Source of the DNA: Roseovarius sp. MMSF_3359
GTDB taxonomy: Bacteria > Pseudomonadota > Alphaproteobacteria > Rhodobacterales > Rhodobacteraceae
Direction of reading: 5' to 3'
DNA length: 64,000 nucleotides
NCBI RefSeq assembly: GCF_030733385.1
Contig: NZ_JASHJC010000003.1
Location: forward strand, 186,001-250,000
Position numbers and translations under genes: made by a program
Shown: positions 1-9,997 of the stretch, in pieces
Layout: each line of letters begins with the position of its first letter
How positions within the stretch are numbered: position 1 is the first letter of the stretch
Notes under the pieces: model-generated
Seen by the model: the letters and a program-made list of their open reading frames with translations, nothing else
What the model was told of the DNA's origin: nothing
The model's database searches: none

Positions 1-250
1 CGGTGTTGTCGAAGCCCTCGAAGGGTTCGAATTCGACGGCCTCGGTAACGGTCCGACATTGTACCGTGCCGAAGACCACCAGTGCTTCAAGGACGTTTTG
101 GTTGTGCGCGGCGCGCAAAACCCGACCAATGCCTATGACACGCTGGAAATCGTCGAAATCACGCCGGTTGACCAGGTCACCTATGCGCCGAACCACCCGA
201 TGTTCGGCGGTGACGACGCGACCCTCGGCGAGTGTAACCCGGGCGCCTAA
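1..250 (+). CDS. ABC transporter substrate-binding protein, C-terminal fragment
   Basis: Open from the left edge (codons begin at base 2) to a TAA at 248-250, giving the last 82 residues of a protein whose start lies outside the window. The tail has the YRAEDHQ and DVLVVRG pattern near the end of Leu/Ile/Val-type periplasmic binding proteins (peripla_BP_6 fold), and two permease and two ATPase genes of the same importer follow directly. It would bind the ligand in the periplasm and deliver it to LivHM. The ligand cannot be told from this fragment. Confidence 0.8.
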   Translation, partial: GVVEALEGFEFDGLGNGPTLYRAEDHQCFKDVLVVRGAQNPTNAYDTLEIVEITPVDQVTYAPNHPMFGGDDATLGECNPGA

Positions 251-262
251 GCCCTCTGTTCT

Positions 263-292
263 CCGGCCGCACGCCCCGGTGCGTGCGGCCGG
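263..292 (+). terminator. Strong hairpin between binding-protein and permease genes
   Basis: A perfect 12-bp GC stem (CCGGCCGCACGC, 263-274, with its complement at 281-292) around a 6-base loop, 12 bases after the binding-protein stop codon. Only AATTTG follows, not a T-run, so it looks more like a partial terminator or mRNA-stabilising hairpin that keeps binding-protein transcript above permease transcript, a common arrangement in ABC importer operons. The effect is inferred. Confidence 0.6.
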
Positions 293-350
293 AATTTGAC
301 GCCCTTCCCCGGTATATTTGCCGCATCTCTTAAACCCACGGGTGGGAACA

Positions 351-1382
351 ATGGACGCAATCATTCTTCAAACGCTTAACGGTCTCGACAAAGGTTCGGC
401 CTATGCGCTGATCGCCCTCGGGCTGACACTGATCTTCGGTACGCTCGGCGTGGTGAACTTCGCGCACGGTGCGCTTTTCATGATCGGTGCCTTCTGCGCG
501 GTCTTCCTGCAGCGCCTCTTGAGCCTCAGCACGGTGACCATCGACGAGACCCAGAAGGACTTTCTCGGCAATCCGCTGAAGGTCGAGACCCCTTACGTCC
601 ATAACTGGTTCGGCCCCGAGACCGGCGCCGCGATCATAGACTGGTCCGTGCCGCTCGCGATCCTCTTCGCGATCCCGGTGATGATTGCCGTGGGCTTCAT
701 CATGGAACGTGGGCTTATCAAGCATTTCTACAAACGCCCCCACGCGGATCAGATCCTCGTGACCTTCGGCCTGGCCATCGTGCTGCAGGAGGTCATCAAG
801 TATTTCTACGGCGCCAACCCGATCCCGACCCCGGCGCCCGATGCGCTCGCCGGTGCGGTCGATCTGGGCACCCTCGTGGGCTTCGATCCGAATGTCATCA
901 TCTACCCCTACTGGCGGCTGATCTACTTCTTCTTCGCGGCCCTCATCATCGGTGCGGTCTTTGCCTTCCTGCAATTCACCACCTTCGGGATGGTCGTGCG
1001 GGCTGGCATGGCGGATCGCGAAACCGTGGGGCTTCTGGGCATCGACATCGACAAACGCTTTACCATCATGTTCGGCATCGCCGCCGCCGTCGCGGGGCTT
1101 GCGGGCGTCATGTACACGCCCATCAACCCGCCCAACTATCACATGGGGATGGATTTCCTTGTGCTGAGCTTCGTGGTCGTCGTGGTCGGCGGCATGGGCT
1201 CGCTTCCGGGCGCTGTCGCCGCCGGCTTCCTGCTTGGTGTGCTTGAAAGCTATGCCTCGACCACCTGGGCCACCACGACCATCCCAGGCATCAACCAGAT
1301 CATCATCTACCTTGTCGCCATCATCGTCCTGCTGACACGTCCGCGCGGTCTGATGGGCAAAAAAGGCGTGATGGAGGAATAA
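351..1382 (+). CDS. livH: Branched-chain amino acid-type ABC transporter permease, LivH family
   Basis: Inner-membrane permease of 343 residues with many hydrophobic helices. The N-terminal segment GSAYALIALGLTLIFGTLGV and the later VVVVGGMGSLPGAVAAGFLL region (cytoplasmic loop that contacts the ATPase) are typical of the LivH family. The ATG at 351 is chosen over an upstream TTG because it opens the conserved N-terminus and follows a GGTGGGA element. A hydrophilic insertion at about residues 60-95 is longer than in E. coli LivH. It forms one operon with livM three bases downstream. The substrate is not set by the sequence. Confidence 0.88.
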   Translation: MDAIILQTLNGLDKGSAYALIALGLTLIFGTLGVVNFAHGALFMIGAFCAVFLQRLLSLSTVTIDETQKDFLGNPLKVETPYVHNWFGPETGAAIIDWSVPLAILFAIPVMIAVGFIMERGLIKHFYKRPHADQILVTFGLAIVLQEVIKYFYGANPIPTPAPDALAGAVDLGTLVGFDPNVIIYPYWRLIYFFFAALIIGAVFAFLQFTTFGMVVRAGMADRETVGLLGIDIDKRFTIMFGIAAAVAGLAGVMYTPINPPNYHMGMDFLVLSFVVVVVGGMGSLPGAVAAGFLLGVLESYASTTWATTTIPGINQIIIYLVAIIVLLTRPRGLMGKKGVMEE

Positions 1383-1385
1383 GCC

Positions 1386-2591
1386 ATGCTCGGACTGAAC
1401 AAGAAAGACTTCAACCTCCTGCTGATCGTCATGGCTCTGGCGCTGCTGGCTCCGTTCCTGCTGAACCCGTTCCCAAGCGACTCCGGGCTGGCGCAGTTCA
1501 ATGCCGGTTACCCCGACCTGATGCAGAAATTCGTGATCTTCGGCATCTTCGCCATCGGGTTCAACATCCTCTTCGGCCTGACCGGGTATCTCAGCTTCGG
1601 CCACGCGGCTTTCCTGGGTGTGGGCTCCTATTCCTGCGTGTGGATGTTCAAACTGCTGGGCTACAACGTGCTGCCGGGCATCATGCTCTCGGTCGTGACC
1701 TCGGGTATCTTCGCGTACCTGATCGGCATCGTGAGCCTGCGGCGTTCGGGCATCTACTTCTCGATCCTGACGCTGGCCTTTGCGCAGATGTCCTTCGCGC
1801 TGGCCTATTCGGTCCTGTCGAACCCCAAGTTCAACCTGACCAACGGTGAGACCGGCCTTCAGGTCTATGCCGACGACCCGCAGATCTTCCACTCGGCCAG
1901 CGCGCCGGACCTGCCGCATCTCTTCGGCCTCAGCATGCGCGCCACGGAAAAACTGCAGATCGGTGCCTGGGAGTTTCAGTTCAACGCCGGTTACTACCTC
2001 TGCGCCATCATCATGATCGCGATGTTCTACCTGTCGATCCGTATCTTCCGCTCACCCTTCGGGATGATGCTCCGGGCGATCAAATCGAACAATACGCGGA
2101 TGAACTATACCGGGCTCAACGCGCGGCCCTACACGCTGGCGGCCTTCGTGATCTCGGGCATGTATGCCGGTCTTGCCGGTGGCCTTCTGTCGGCGATGGA
2201 CCCGCTGGCCGGGGCCGAACGGATGCAATGGACGGCTTCGGGGGAGGTCGTGCTGATGACCATTCTCGGTGGTGCCGGCACCCTGATCGGGCCGGTCCTC
2301 GGCTCTGGTCTCATCAAGTATTTCGAGAACATCTTCTCGAAGATCAACAGCACCGTTTTGCATAACTGGTTCTCCTTCCTGCCTGAGGGGCTCGAAGACC
2401 TGATGGTCACGCTGATCTATCCCTTCGTGGGCAAGGGCTGGCACCTGACCCTCGGTGTCATGTTCATGCTGATCGTGATCTTCCTGCCCGGCGGACTTGT
2501 CGAAGGTGGCCAGCGCGTCAAGCGGCTCTTCAAGCGCCGGAAATCATCGGACACCGATGACGAAGCCACCCAATCGACCCCTGCGGAATAA
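1386..2591 (+). CDS. livM: Branched-chain amino acid-type ABC transporter permease, LivM family
   Basis: Second membrane subunit (401 residues) that pairs with LivH to form the translocation channel. The motif [20 protein letters not shown] at about residues 60-80 and the [17 protein letters not shown] loop near residue 300 are LivM hallmarks. About ten hydrophobic segments are visible and the C-terminus is charged (KRLFKRRK). It starts 3 bases after livH stops and is followed after 9 bases by livG, so it is co-transcribed. Confidence 0.88.
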   Translation: MLGLNKKDFNLLLIVMALALLAPFLLNPFPSDSGLAQFNAGYPDLMQKFVIFGIFAIGFNILFGLTGYLSFGHAAFLGVGSYSCVWMFKLLGYNVLPGIMLSVVTSGIFAYLIGIVSLRRSGIYFSILTLAFAQMSFALAYSVLSNPKFNLTNGETGLQVYADDPQIFHSASAPDLPHLFGLSMRATEKLQIGAWEFQFNAGYYLCAIIMIAMFYLSIRIFRSPFGMMLRAIKSNNTRMNYTGLNARPYTLAAFVISGMYAGLAGGLLSAMDPLAGAERMQWTASGEVVLMTILGGAGTLIGPVLGSGLIKYFENIFSKINSTVLHNWFSFLPEGLEDLMVTLIYPFVGKGWHLTLGVMFMLIVIFLPGGLVEGGQRVKRLFKRRKSSDTDDEATQSTPAE

Positions 2592-2600
2592 GGAGACTGA

Positions 2601-3359
2601 ATGATGGGTATCCTTGAAGTCAAAAACGTCAACAAGCGTTTCGGCGGCCTGCAGGCGCTTGGCGATGTGAACCTCAGCGTTGAGGAAAACAGCGTCCACG
2701 CGATCATCGGCCCCAACGGGGCGGGCAAGTCGACGCTGCTCAACTGCCTGATCGGTAAGCTCATTCCCGACACCGGGTCGGTGATGTTCGACGGCCAGTC
2801 GGTGCTGGGGCGCAAACCCTACGAGATCTGCCAGATGGGCATTTCCCGCGTGTTCCAGACGCCCGAGATCTTCGGCGAGCTGAGCGTGTTGGAAAACATG
2901 ATGATCCCGATCTTCGCCAAGCGTGACGGGGCCTTCCGCATGCACGCCATCGAAAGCTCGTCGAATGAAAAGACGATCATCGAACAGGCGGAACATGTCC
3001 TCGACAGCTTGAACATGGCCGACAAGCGGCACATGAATTCGGCCTCGATGAGCCGGGGCGACAAGCGGCGGCTCGAGATCGGCATGTGCCTGTCGCAGAA
3101 CCCGCGTCTGTTGCTGCTGGACGAGCCGACCGCCGGCATGGCGCGGGCCGACACCAACAACACGATCGACCTGTTGAAGCAGATCAGTGACGAGCGCGAC
3201 ATCACCATCGCAATCATCGAACACGATATGCACGTGGTGTTTTCACTGGCCGAACGGATCACCGTTCTGGCCCAGGGCACACCGCTGGTCGAAGACACGC
3301 CCGACAACATCAAGGGCCATCCCAAGGTGCGCGAAGCGTATCTTGGTGAATCGGCATAA
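2601..3359 (+). CDS. livG: ABC transporter ATP-binding protein, LivG family
   Basis: Cytoplasmic ATPase of 252 residues that powers the LivHM channel. Walker A is GPNGAGKSTLL (about residue 37), the signature is MSRGDKRRLEIG, Walker B is LLLLDEPTAGM, and the switch His lies in IEHDMHVVF. The signature loop reads SRGDK where LSGGE/Q is usual, a LivG-type deviation. Two ATG codons (2601 and 2604) follow AGGAG at a good distance; either may be used. Confidence 0.9.
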   Translation: MMGILEVKNVNKRFGGLQALGDVNLSVEENSVHAIIGPNGAGKSTLLNCLIGKLIPDTGSVMFDGQSVLGRKPYEICQMGISRVFQTPEIFGELSVLENMMIPIFAKRDGAFRMHAIESSSNEKTIIEQAEHVLDSLNMADKRHMNSASMSRGDKRRLEIGMCLSQNPRLLLLDEPTAGMARADTNNTIDLLKQISDERDITIAIIEHDMHVVFSLAERITVLAQGTPLVEDTPDNIKGHPKVREAYLGESA

Positions 3360-3377
3360 ATCAGGGGGACAGAACAG

Positions 3378-4133
3378 ATGAACGTCAAACCCGATTTCTC
3401 GAAGGGCGTGAACCGCGCCGAAACCGCCCCCGCCTTCCTGTCGGTCTGGGGGATGCAATCCTATTACGGCGAAAGCTATATCGTTCAGGACATCAGCTTT
3501 AACGTCCACGAGGGTGAGATCCTGGCGCTTCTCGGCCGCAATGGCGCGGGTAAGACCACGACGCTCCGGTCTATTGCCCGGATGGATAGCCCGCAGCTCA
3601 ACCATGGTGAGATCTGGCTCGACCATCAGCCGTTGCACAACATGAAAAGCCATGAGGCGTCGGCGGCGGGTATCGGCCTCGTCCCCGAGGATCGTTGCAT
3701 CATCCCCGGCCTCACGGTCGAGGAGAACCTGCAACTGGCGCAGATTGCCCCGCCCATCGGCTGGTCCATCGACCGGCTTTACGAGCTCTTCCCACGCCTG
3801 CGCGAGCGCCGCAAACAGGAAGGCGTGACCCTTTCGGGCGGCGAGCAGCAGATGCTGGCCGTGGCCCGCGCCCTGGCCCGGGACATCAAGGTGCTTTTGC
3901 TGGATGAGCCCTACGAGGGTTTGGCGCCGGTGATCGTCGACGAGATCGAAAAGACCCTGCGCATCATCAAGGAACAGGGGATCACCACGATCCTGGTGGA
4001 GCAGAACGCCGTGCGGGCGCTGGAGCTTGCGGATCGCTGCATCATCCTCGACACCGGCGGGATTGCCTTCGACGGCACAGCTTCCGAAGTGCTCGAAAAC
4101 GAAGAGCTGCGCGCCGAATACCTGGCGATCTGA
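3378..4133 (+). CDS. livF: ABC transporter ATP-binding protein, LivF family
   Basis: Second ATPase of the importer, 251 residues. Walker A GRNGAGKTTTLRS, signature LSGGEQQMLAVARAL, Walker B VLLLDEPYEGLAP and the switch segment VEQNAVRALELADR are all intact; the EQN in place of the usual EH at the switch is characteristic of LivF. It heterodimerises with LivG under the membrane. A short leader of about 25 residues precedes the conserved core. It lies 18 bases after livG. Confidence 0.9.
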   Translation: MNVKPDFSKGVNRAETAPAFLSVWGMQSYYGESYIVQDISFNVHEGEILALLGRNGAGKTTTLRSIARMDSPQLNHGEIWLDHQPLHNMKSHEASAAGIGLVPEDRCIIPGLTVEENLQLAQIAPPIGWSIDRLYELFPRLRERRKQEGVTLSGGEQQMLAVARALARDIKVLLLDEPYEGLAPVIVDEIEKTLRIIKEQGITTILVEQNAVRALELADRCIILDTGGIAFDGTASEVLENEELRAEYLAI

Positions 4134-4219
4134 ACCGGACCTGCCCATGCTGATGGGTTGCACTCCGCTCAGGAGGCAGGCAAGGTTTGTTCAACAAAAC
4201 AACAAAGACAGGGACCGAT

Positions 4220-6169
4220 ATGAGCGATAATACCTATCCGCCCTCCGCCGAATTTGCTGCCAACGCGCTGGTCGACGCCAAGAAATACGATGAGATGTAT
4301 GCCGCGTCGATCCAGGACCCCGACGGTTTCTGGGCCGAGCAGGGCAAGCGCGTGGACTGGATCAAGCCCTTCACCAAGGTCAAGGATGTCAGCTACGATT
4401 TCGGGAACGTCTCGATCAAGTGGTTTGAAGACGGCCAGTTGAACATCGCCGCCAACTGCATCGACCGCCACCTTGCGACCCGGGGCGATCAGACCGCGAT
4501 CATCTGGGAACCGGACGATCCCAATGCGGACGCACAGCACATCACCTACAAGCAGTTGCATGAGAATACCTGCAAGATGGCCAATGCCATGAAGGCGCTT
4601 GGCGTGGGCAAGGGCGACCGGGTCGTGCTCTACATGCCGATGATCCCCGAGGCCGCCTATGCCATGCTGGCCTGCGCCCGGATTGGCGCGATCCATTCCA
4701 TCGTCTTCGCGGGGTTTTCCCCTGATGCGCTGGCGGCCCGCGTCAACGGATCGGAGGCCAAACTCCTGGTCACCGCCGACGAGGCCCCACGTGGCGGGCG
4801 TAACACCGCACTCAAAGTCAATGCCGACAAGGCGTTCAACAACGTGGACCACGATTGCAAGATGCTGGTCGTGCAACGCACCGGCGGCGACGTGGCGATG
4901 GCAGAGGGGCGCGATCACTGGCTGCACGAGGTACAGGCCAGGGTTGATGCAGATTGCCCGCCCGAGCCGATGGGCGCCGAAGATCCGCTCTTTATCCTTT
5001 ACACGTCCGGCTCCACCGGCGCACCCAAAGGGGTTGTGCATACAACGGGCGGGTATCTCGTCTATGCCTCTTTGACGCACCAGATGACCTTCGACTACCA
5101 CGACGGGGATGTCTATTGGTGCACCGCCGATGTCGGCTGGGTCACCGGGCATAGCTATATCGTCTACGGCCCGCTCGCCAACGGGGCGACGACCCTGATG
5201 TTCGAGGGCGTACCGACCTACCCCGATGCCAGCCGGTTCTGGCAAGTGTGCGAGAAACACAAGGTGAACCAGTTCTACACCGCGCCGACGGCTTTGAGGG
5301 CGCTGATGGGACAGGGGAATGCCTTTGTCGAGGCCTGCGACCTCAGCAGCCTCAAGATCCTCGGCACCGTTGGGGAACCGATCAACCCCGAAGCCTGGAC
5401 CTGGTATTACAATGTCGTCGGGGGTGGGCGCTGCCCCATCGTCGACACATGGTGGCAGACCGAAACCGGTGGCCACCTGATGACCCCCCTGCCCGGCGCG
5501 CACGCGACCAAACCCGGCTCGGCGATGAAGCCGTTCTTTGGCATCGAGCCGGTCGTGCTGGAGCCTGCAAGCGGTGAGATCGTCGAAGGCAATGATGTCG
5601 AAGGGGTGCTTTGCATCCGCGACAGCTGGCCGGGTCAGATGCGCACCGTCTGGGGCGACCATGAGCGGTTCGAAAAGACCTATTTCGCCGACTACAAGGG
5701 CTATTACTTTACCGGCGACGGCTGCAAACGCGATGCCGACGGCGACTACTGGATCACCGGCCGCGTCGATGACGTGATCAACGTCTCAGGTCACCGGATG
5801 GGTACCGCTGAGGTGGAAAGCGCCTTGGTCGCCCACCCCAAGGTCTCGGAAAGCGCGGTTGTGGGCTACCCGCATGAGATCAAGGGCCAGGGCATCTATT
5901 GCTACGTGACGCTCATGGCCGGGGAAGAATACACCGATGAACTAAAGACCGAGTTGCGTAACTGGGTCCGTCAGGAGATCGGCCCGATCGCCTCCCCGGA
6001 CCTGATCCAATGGGCCCCCGGCCTGCCCAAGACCCGTTCCGGCAAGATCATGCGCCGTATCCTGCGCAAGATCGCCGAGAATGACTATGGTGCCTTGGGG
6101 GATACCTCGACCCTCGCCGAACCGGCGGTGGTAGACGACCTGATCGAAAATCGCATGAACCGCGGTTGA
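4220..6169 (+). CDS. acs: Acetyl-CoA synthetase (AMP-forming)
   Basis: Activates acetate, or a related short acid, to the acyl-CoA with ATP through an acyl-AMP intermediate. At 649 residues it matches Acs length. Visible motifs: nucleotide loop [19 protein letters not shown] near residue 265, [11 protein letters not shown] (acyl pocket), YFTGDG, and the C-terminal [13 protein letters not shown] with the lysine that is acetylated in Acs regulation. The ATG at 4220 opens the usual N-terminus; an upstream TTG would add 11 odd residues. It is the last gene of the liv-type operon, 86 bases after livF, which suggests that the imported compound yields acetate or is itself a small acid. Confidence 0.93.
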   Translation: MSDNTYPPSAEFAANALVDAKKYDEMYAASIQDPDGFWAEQGKRVDWIKPFTKVKDVSYDFGNVSIKWFEDGQLNIAANCIDRHLATRGDQTAIIWEPDDPNADAQHITYKQLHENTCKMANAMKALGVGKGDRVVLYMPMIPEAAYAMLACARIGAIHSIVFAGFSPDALAARVNGSEAKLLVTADEAPRGGRNTALKVNADKAFNNVDHDCKMLVVQRTGGDVAMAEGRDHWLHEVQARVDADCPPEPMGAEDPLFILYTSGSTGAPKGVVHTTGGYLVYASLTHQMTFDYHDGDVYWCTADVGWVTGHSYIVYGPLANGATTLMFEGVPTYPDASRFWQVCEKHKVNQFYTAPTALRALMGQGNAFVEACDLSSLKILGTVGEPINPEAWTWYYNVVGGGRCPIVDTWWQTETGGHLMTPLPGAHATKPGSAMKPFFGIEPVVLEPASGEIVEGNDVEGVLCIRDSWPGQMRTVWGDHERFEKTYFADYKGYYFTGDGCKRDADGDYWITGRVDDVINVSGHRMGTAEVESALVAHPKVSESAVVGYPHEIKGQGIYCYVTLMAGEEYTDELKTELRNWVRQEIGPIASPDLIQWAPGLPKTRSGKIMRRILRKIAENDYGALGDTSTLAEPAVVDDLIENRMNRG

Positions 6170-6182
6170 GGATTTTTCATTG

Positions 6183-6212
6183 AAACCGCCTCTTTTCAGG
6201 GGCGGTTTTTTT
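6183..6212 (+). terminator. Intrinsic terminator after acs
   Basis: An 8-bp stem, AAACCGCC (6183-6190) with GGCGGTTT (6201-6208), is followed by a run of T to 6212. It ends the transporter-acs transcript 14 bases after the acs stop codon. Confidence 0.9.
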
Positions 6213-6314
6213 GTCGGTTGTTACCAAAAGGAGTGCGCTGTCGCGCACGCCGGTTATCTCGTCTCGGGCCACTGGCCCGTGCCTCGGATTGGCGCATAAC
6301 CAAGAGGTCCCGTC

Positions 6315-6815
6315 ATGATCCGGGTTGCGGGGATCAGGGATCGCGGTCAGATTGGCGTCATGCCCTCTGCAAGTCTCGATACCCCAATCGGCCCGCTGAC
6401 CGTCGATGCCCGTGAGGGCAGGATTTTCCGCGTACGATGGGTGGATGAACCGTCGGGAGACGTGACGCCCGAATTGCAGGCGGCGCTTGAACAACTACGC
6501 CAGTATTTCGACGGGACATTGGAGGCGTTTGACTTGCCTTTGCAGGTCGACGGGTCCGATCTTCAGCGGGCGGTTTGTGATGCGATGTATGCGATCCCGT
6601 TGGGGGAGACGCGAACCTATGGCGATCTGGCGGGTGAGCTTGGCGTGCCTGCCCAAGCCATCGGTGGGGCCTGTGGCGGCAACCCGATCCCGGTCATCAT
6701 TCCCTGTCACAGGGTGCTTGGCGCCACGACCCTAGGCGGGTTCTCCGGCATGGGCGGGGTGGAGACCAAGGTGTGGCTATTGAAGCATGAAAAAGCGGCC
6801 GGATTGTTGATCTGA
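6315..6815 (+). CDS. ogt: Methylated-DNA--protein-cysteine methyltransferase
   Basis: Suicide repair enzyme that moves the O6-alkyl group of guanine to its own cysteine. The active-site motif PCHRV is present with the acceptor Cys at about residue 131, preceded by GGACGGNPIPVIIPC, and the helix-turn-helix with the arginine finger (LGETRTYGDLA) lies upstream. The start at 6315 is backed by AGAGG 7 bases upstream; an in-frame ATG at 6360 would give a 151-residue protein nearer the family average, so the first 15 residues are uncertain. It has no Ada regulatory domain. Confidence 0.9.
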   Translation: MIRVAGIRDRGQIGVMPSASLDTPIGPLTVDAREGRIFRVRWVDEPSGDVTPELQAALEQLRQYFDGTLEAFDLPLQVDGSDLQRAVCDAMYAIPLGETRTYGDLAGELGVPAQAIGGACGGNPIPVIIPCHRVLGATTLGGFSGMGGVETKVWLLKHEKAAGLLI

Positions 6816-6853
6816 ACAGTTGGACCAACCCTGCCGACAAGGCCGCAAATCAG

Positions 6854-7558
6854 CTACATCAGGGGTTTGTTGCGCGGGGGCACGATCTGCTGGGCGATGC
6901 CCGCAAAGATCAGATAGACCGAGGTGACGACAAGACCCCAATGCGCCCAGCTTTGCGGATGGAAATCGACCCAGGCGGCCCAACCGGCAAAGAACGTCCA
7001 CGCAAGCGCCATCGGCAACGACAGCAGCCGCCACCGTTCGGTCCGCACCGGGTGAATGAACTTGAGCGGCAGGAACATGGCCCCTGCCAGAACCGCCACC
7101 AGCACCAGGCTGATCCAGAAATTCGGTTCAATCGCAAAGAGGACCAGCACCAGCATGTTCCAGCAGGCGGGAAACCCGGAAAATGAATTATCCTTTGTTT
7201 TCATGCGCGTATCGACGAGGTAGAGCGCACTTGAAAAGGTGATGACGATGATCGCGAACCAACCCGTCCAGCCCGGTAACAAGCCCGATTTGAAAAGCGC
7301 GAAGGCCGGGATGAAGATATAGGTGAGATAGTCGATGATCATGTCGAGGATATTGCCGTCGAACTGGGCCGCGTATCTCTTGACCTCGTATTTCCGGGCC
7401 AGCGGGCCGTCGATACCGTCCACCACGAAGGCCACGACAAGCCACAGGAACATGAGGCTCCACTTGCCGTCAACGGCTGCCAACATGGCCAGCATGGCGA
7501 AAACCGCGCCCGTGGCGGTGAAGAGATGAACGGCCAACGCCTTGATTTCTCGTGTCAT
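6854..7558 (-). CDS. pcs: Phosphatidylcholine synthase (CDP-alcohol phosphatidyltransferase family)
   Basis: Integral membrane enzyme (234 residues) that condenses choline with CDP-diacylglycerol to make phosphatidylcholine. The catalytic motif reads DGIDGPLAR followed by 12 residues, G, NIL-D and MII-D; the 12-residue gap between R and G is the Pcs variant of the CDP-alcohol transferase motif. Six to eight hydrophobic helices are visible. The ATG at 7558 follows GAGGGGG; an in-frame TTG at 7576 lacks such support. It is convergent with ogt. Pcs is typical of alphaproteobacteria. Confidence 0.92.
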   Translation of the reverse strand: MTREIKALAVHLFTATGAVFAMLAMLAAVDGKWSLMFLWLVVAFVVDGIDGPLARKYEVKRYAAQFDGNILDMIIDYLTYIFIPAFALFKSGLLPGWTGWFAIIVITFSSALYLVDTRMKTKDNSFSGFPACWNMLVLVLFAIEPNFWISLVLVAVLAGAMFLPLKFIHPVRTERWRLLSLPMALAWTFFAGWAAWVDFHPQSWAHWGLVVTSVYLIFAGIAQQIVPPRNKPLM

Positions 7559-7593
7559 GGCCCCCTCATGGCGCAAAAGCCCGCTAGGTGCAA

Positions 7594-8508
7594 TCAGGCT
7601 TTGGGATGCGCCGCCTGATAGACCTCCATCAGGCGCGCGGTATCAACGGCGGTGTAGGCCTGCGTGGTGGAAAGCGAGGCATGACCCAGGAGCTCCTGAA
7701 TGGCCCGCAGATCGCCACCGGCATTCAGAAGGTGGGTGGCAAAGCTGTGGCGCATGGCATGGGGGGTGGCGCTTGCAGGCAAGCCCAATTGCAGGCGCAC
7801 ATTTTCGATCAGTTTCTGCACCAGCCGGGGGTTTAACTTGCCCCCCCGCTGTCCGCGAAACACTGGCAGGTCATCGCCCTGCGGGTGCGGGCATAGATCG
7901 ACGTAATGCGCCATCGCTTGGCGCACCGGGGGCATCACGGGCACGACACGCTCCTTGCCCCCCTTGCCGATGATCCGCAGAACATCCTCCAGCGGCAGAT
8001 CGCGTCCGCAAAGGCCGAGTGCTTCGGATATCCGCAACCCGCAGCCATAAAGCAACGTCACCACCGCCTGATCCCGCGCCGAGATCCACGGCGTGTCATG
8101 CTGCATCTCGACGGTTTCCAGAACTTCCTGCGCGGCCTCAGGTGAAAGCGGACGCGGCAGTTTACGCTGGAACCTGGGTGACCGCGTCGCCAGGACCGCT
8201 GTCGGCTCTAACCCCTCGCGCTCGGAGAGCCAGCGATAGAAGCTCTTGACCGCCGAGAGTTTGCGCGCCAAGGACCGCGCACCGACATCGCGGCCACGCT
8301 CGGACGCCATCCAACTGCGCATGTCTCCGACAGAAATCCGGGCCAGGGCGCCAAGGCCCTGCCCGTCGCCCTTGTGTTCGGTCATGAAAGCCAGAAATCC
8401 GGTCACGTCCCGCCCGTATGCGTCAATCGTGTTATCCGCCGCCCCGCCAAGCGCCTTGCGGGCTTCAAGCCAGCCTTGCAGCGCATCTCGGGCGGCGGCG
8501 GAGATCAT
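7594..8508 (-). CDS. xerC: Tyrosine recombinase XerC
   Basis: Site-specific recombinase that resolves chromosome dimers at dif together with XerD. The 304 residues contain an N-terminal SAM-like core-binding domain (about 1-100) and the catalytic domain with Arg (YGCGLRISEALGL), Lys (IIGKGGKERVVPV), HAMRHSFATHLL, LGHASLSTTQAY and the nucleophilic Tyr in QAYTAVD. All six catalytic positions are present, so it should be active. It overlaps the upstream DUF484 gene by 4 bases (ATGA), the usual dusB-independent xerC-DUF484 pairing. Confidence 0.9.
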   Translation of the reverse strand: MISAAARDALQGWLEARKALGGAADNTIDAYGRDVTGFLAFMTEHKGDGQGLGALARISVGDMRSWMASERGRDVGARSLARKLSAVKSFYRWLSEREGLEPTAVLATRSPRFQRKLPRPLSPEAAQEVLETVEMQHDTPWISARDQAVVTLLYGCGLRISEALGLCGRDLPLEDVLRIIGKGGKERVVPVMPPVRQAMAHYVDLCPHPQGDDLPVFRGQRGGKLNPRLVQKLIENVRLQLGLPASATPHAMRHSFATHLLNAGGDLRAIQELLGHASLSTTQAYTAVDTARLMEVYQAAHPKA

Positions 8509-9212
8509 GACAGCCAGCGGCGCATCGCCCGTTCAAAGACACCTGCGAAGAAGGCCAGCAGATCAGTACCCTGCTGCGGCGTGAACTGGTGCGGATCCTC
8601 AGAGCCAAGCGCCAGCATGCCCGGCAACCGCCCCTCGCCAAAATCGAGAAGCAGGCAGGCTTCGGACCGGACATATTCCGCGTCCTCGCCGTATATCTGC
8701 CTGTCACCCTCATGGGTCTGGCGCAAGGTGACCTGCCGCGATGATCCTGTCTTGGCGGTGTTCAGGTATGCGTCGATGAAGCCCGGTTCGGCCACCGACA
8801 GGACATCGCCCAGTTTCTTTACCGCCGGATCGTTCTCATCCTGCACTGTCTCCAGGACAAGGCGGATCGTGTCAACGCGCAGGATGCTCGCCACCTCTCC
8901 ACCCAGGTCCATCAGGAACGATTCGAACTCCACCGGATCGAGCATCCGCAGAACAGCGCGATGCACCTGATTTGTCCCGGCGAGGTTGTCATAGGCGGCC
9001 GCGATTACGCTGCGATGCGTATCTTCAAGACGATCAAGCCGCGCCTCGAGCCGCTTCATCGCGATGCCGCGCAGATCGACGATATTATCGCCCATCGCGC
9101 GTTCATTCGCGGCCACAAGCGCGCGCATAAGGTCTTGATCTTCAAGGATAACATCAGGTTGCGCGATGATATGGTCGCGCAGAGACTCGTCAATCTCGTG
9201 CTTGCTACTCAT
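8505..9212 (-). CDS. DUF484 family protein
   Basis: A 235-residue protein with the DUF484 layout: an N-terminal helix (SLRDHIIAQPDVILEDQDLMRAL), a coiled helical stretch at about residues 30-70 and a GAF-like C-terminal half. DUF484 genes sit next to xerC in many proteobacteria; the function is not established. The start ATG at 9212 gives the usual length. It is translationally coupled to xerC by a 4-base overlap. Confidence 0.85.
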   Translation of the reverse strand: MSSKHEIDESLRDHIIAQPDVILEDQDLMRALVAANERAMGDNIVDLRGIAMKRLEARLDRLEDTHRSVIAAAYDNLAGTNQVHRAVLRMLDPVEFESFLMDLGGEVASILRVDTIRLVLETVQDENDPAVKKLGDVLSVAEPGFIDAYLNTAKTGSSRQVTLRQTHEGDRQIYGEDAEYVRSEACLLLDFGEGRLPGMLALGSEDPHQFTPQQGTDLLAFFAGVFERAMRRWLS

Positions 9213-9253
9213 TAAATTGCCTCAGTTTTCTTTTTCGGCCTTATACCACGAGT

Positions 9254-9907
9254 TCAGAGGATTTGCTGCCCTGTTTTTTCCCAATCTTTCAAAAATGCGT
9301 CCAATCCCTTGTCGGTCAGCACATGCTCGGCCATCTGCTTGATGACCTTCGGCGGCGCGGTCATCACGTCGGCGCCGATCATGGCGGATTGATAAGCGTG
9401 GTTCACGGTACGGATGGAGGCGGCGAGGATCTGCGTCTCGTAGCCGTAATTGTCATAGATCTGCCGGATGTCGGAAATCAGCTCCATGCCGTCGAGGTTG
9501 ATATCATCCAGACGCCCGATGAAGGGGCTGATGAACGTGGCCCCCGCCTTGGCCGCCAGAAGCGCCTGATTGGCCGAGAAACAAAGCGTCACATTGACCA
9601 TGTTGCCCTCGTTCGTGAGCACGTTGCACGCCTTCAAGCCCGCCCAGGTGAGCGGCACCTTGACCGCGATATTGTCGGCAATCTTTGCCAGCTTGCGCCC
9701 CTCGGCGATCATCGCATCCGCGTCGGTCGCCACCACTTCGGCGCTGACCGGGCCATCGACCATGTCGGCGATTTCCTTGGTCACTTCGAGGATATCACGG
9801 CCCGATTTCATGATAAGCGACGGGTTGGTGGTGACGCCATCGACCATGCCAAGGTCATTCAATTCGGCGATCTGATCGACTTCGGCGGTGTCTACGAAAA
9901 ATTTCAT
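9254..9907 (-). CDS. tal: Transaldolase / fructose-6-phosphate aldolase (TalC-type)
   Basis: Small class I aldolase of 217 residues that moves dihydroxyacetone units between sugar phosphates in the non-oxidative pentose phosphate route. [13 protein letters not shown] and GVTTNPSLI open the barrel; the Schiff-base lysine lies in [24 protein letters not shown] and ILAASIRT complete the active site. Both transaldolase and fructose-6-phosphate aldolase share this fold and cannot be told apart by eye. Divergent from priA, 90 bases away. Confidence 0.88.
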   Translation of the reverse strand: MKFFVDTAEVDQIAELNDLGMVDGVTTNPSLIMKSGRDILEVTKEIADMVDGPVSAEVVATDADAMIAEGRKLAKIADNIAVKVPLTWAGLKACNVLTNEGNMVNVTLCFSANQALLAAKAGATFISPFIGRLDDINLDGMELISDIRQIYDNYGYETQILAASIRTVNHAYQSAMIGADVMTAPPKVIKQMAEHVLTDKGLDAFLKDWEKTGQQIL

Positions 9908-9997
9908 CTCAAGGGTCCATTTACTCGGGTTGGAGTTTCATCTCCTAGCGTTTACCTCATAGAGTGACCTGCCGAAACCCCTGAACCGGAGCCCCTG

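Noticed and set aside
330-1919. Leftward 529-codon frame
   Set aside because: It mirrors livH and livM, is rich in Asp, His, Arg and Gln as antisense frames of high-GC genes are, and has no recognisable domain.
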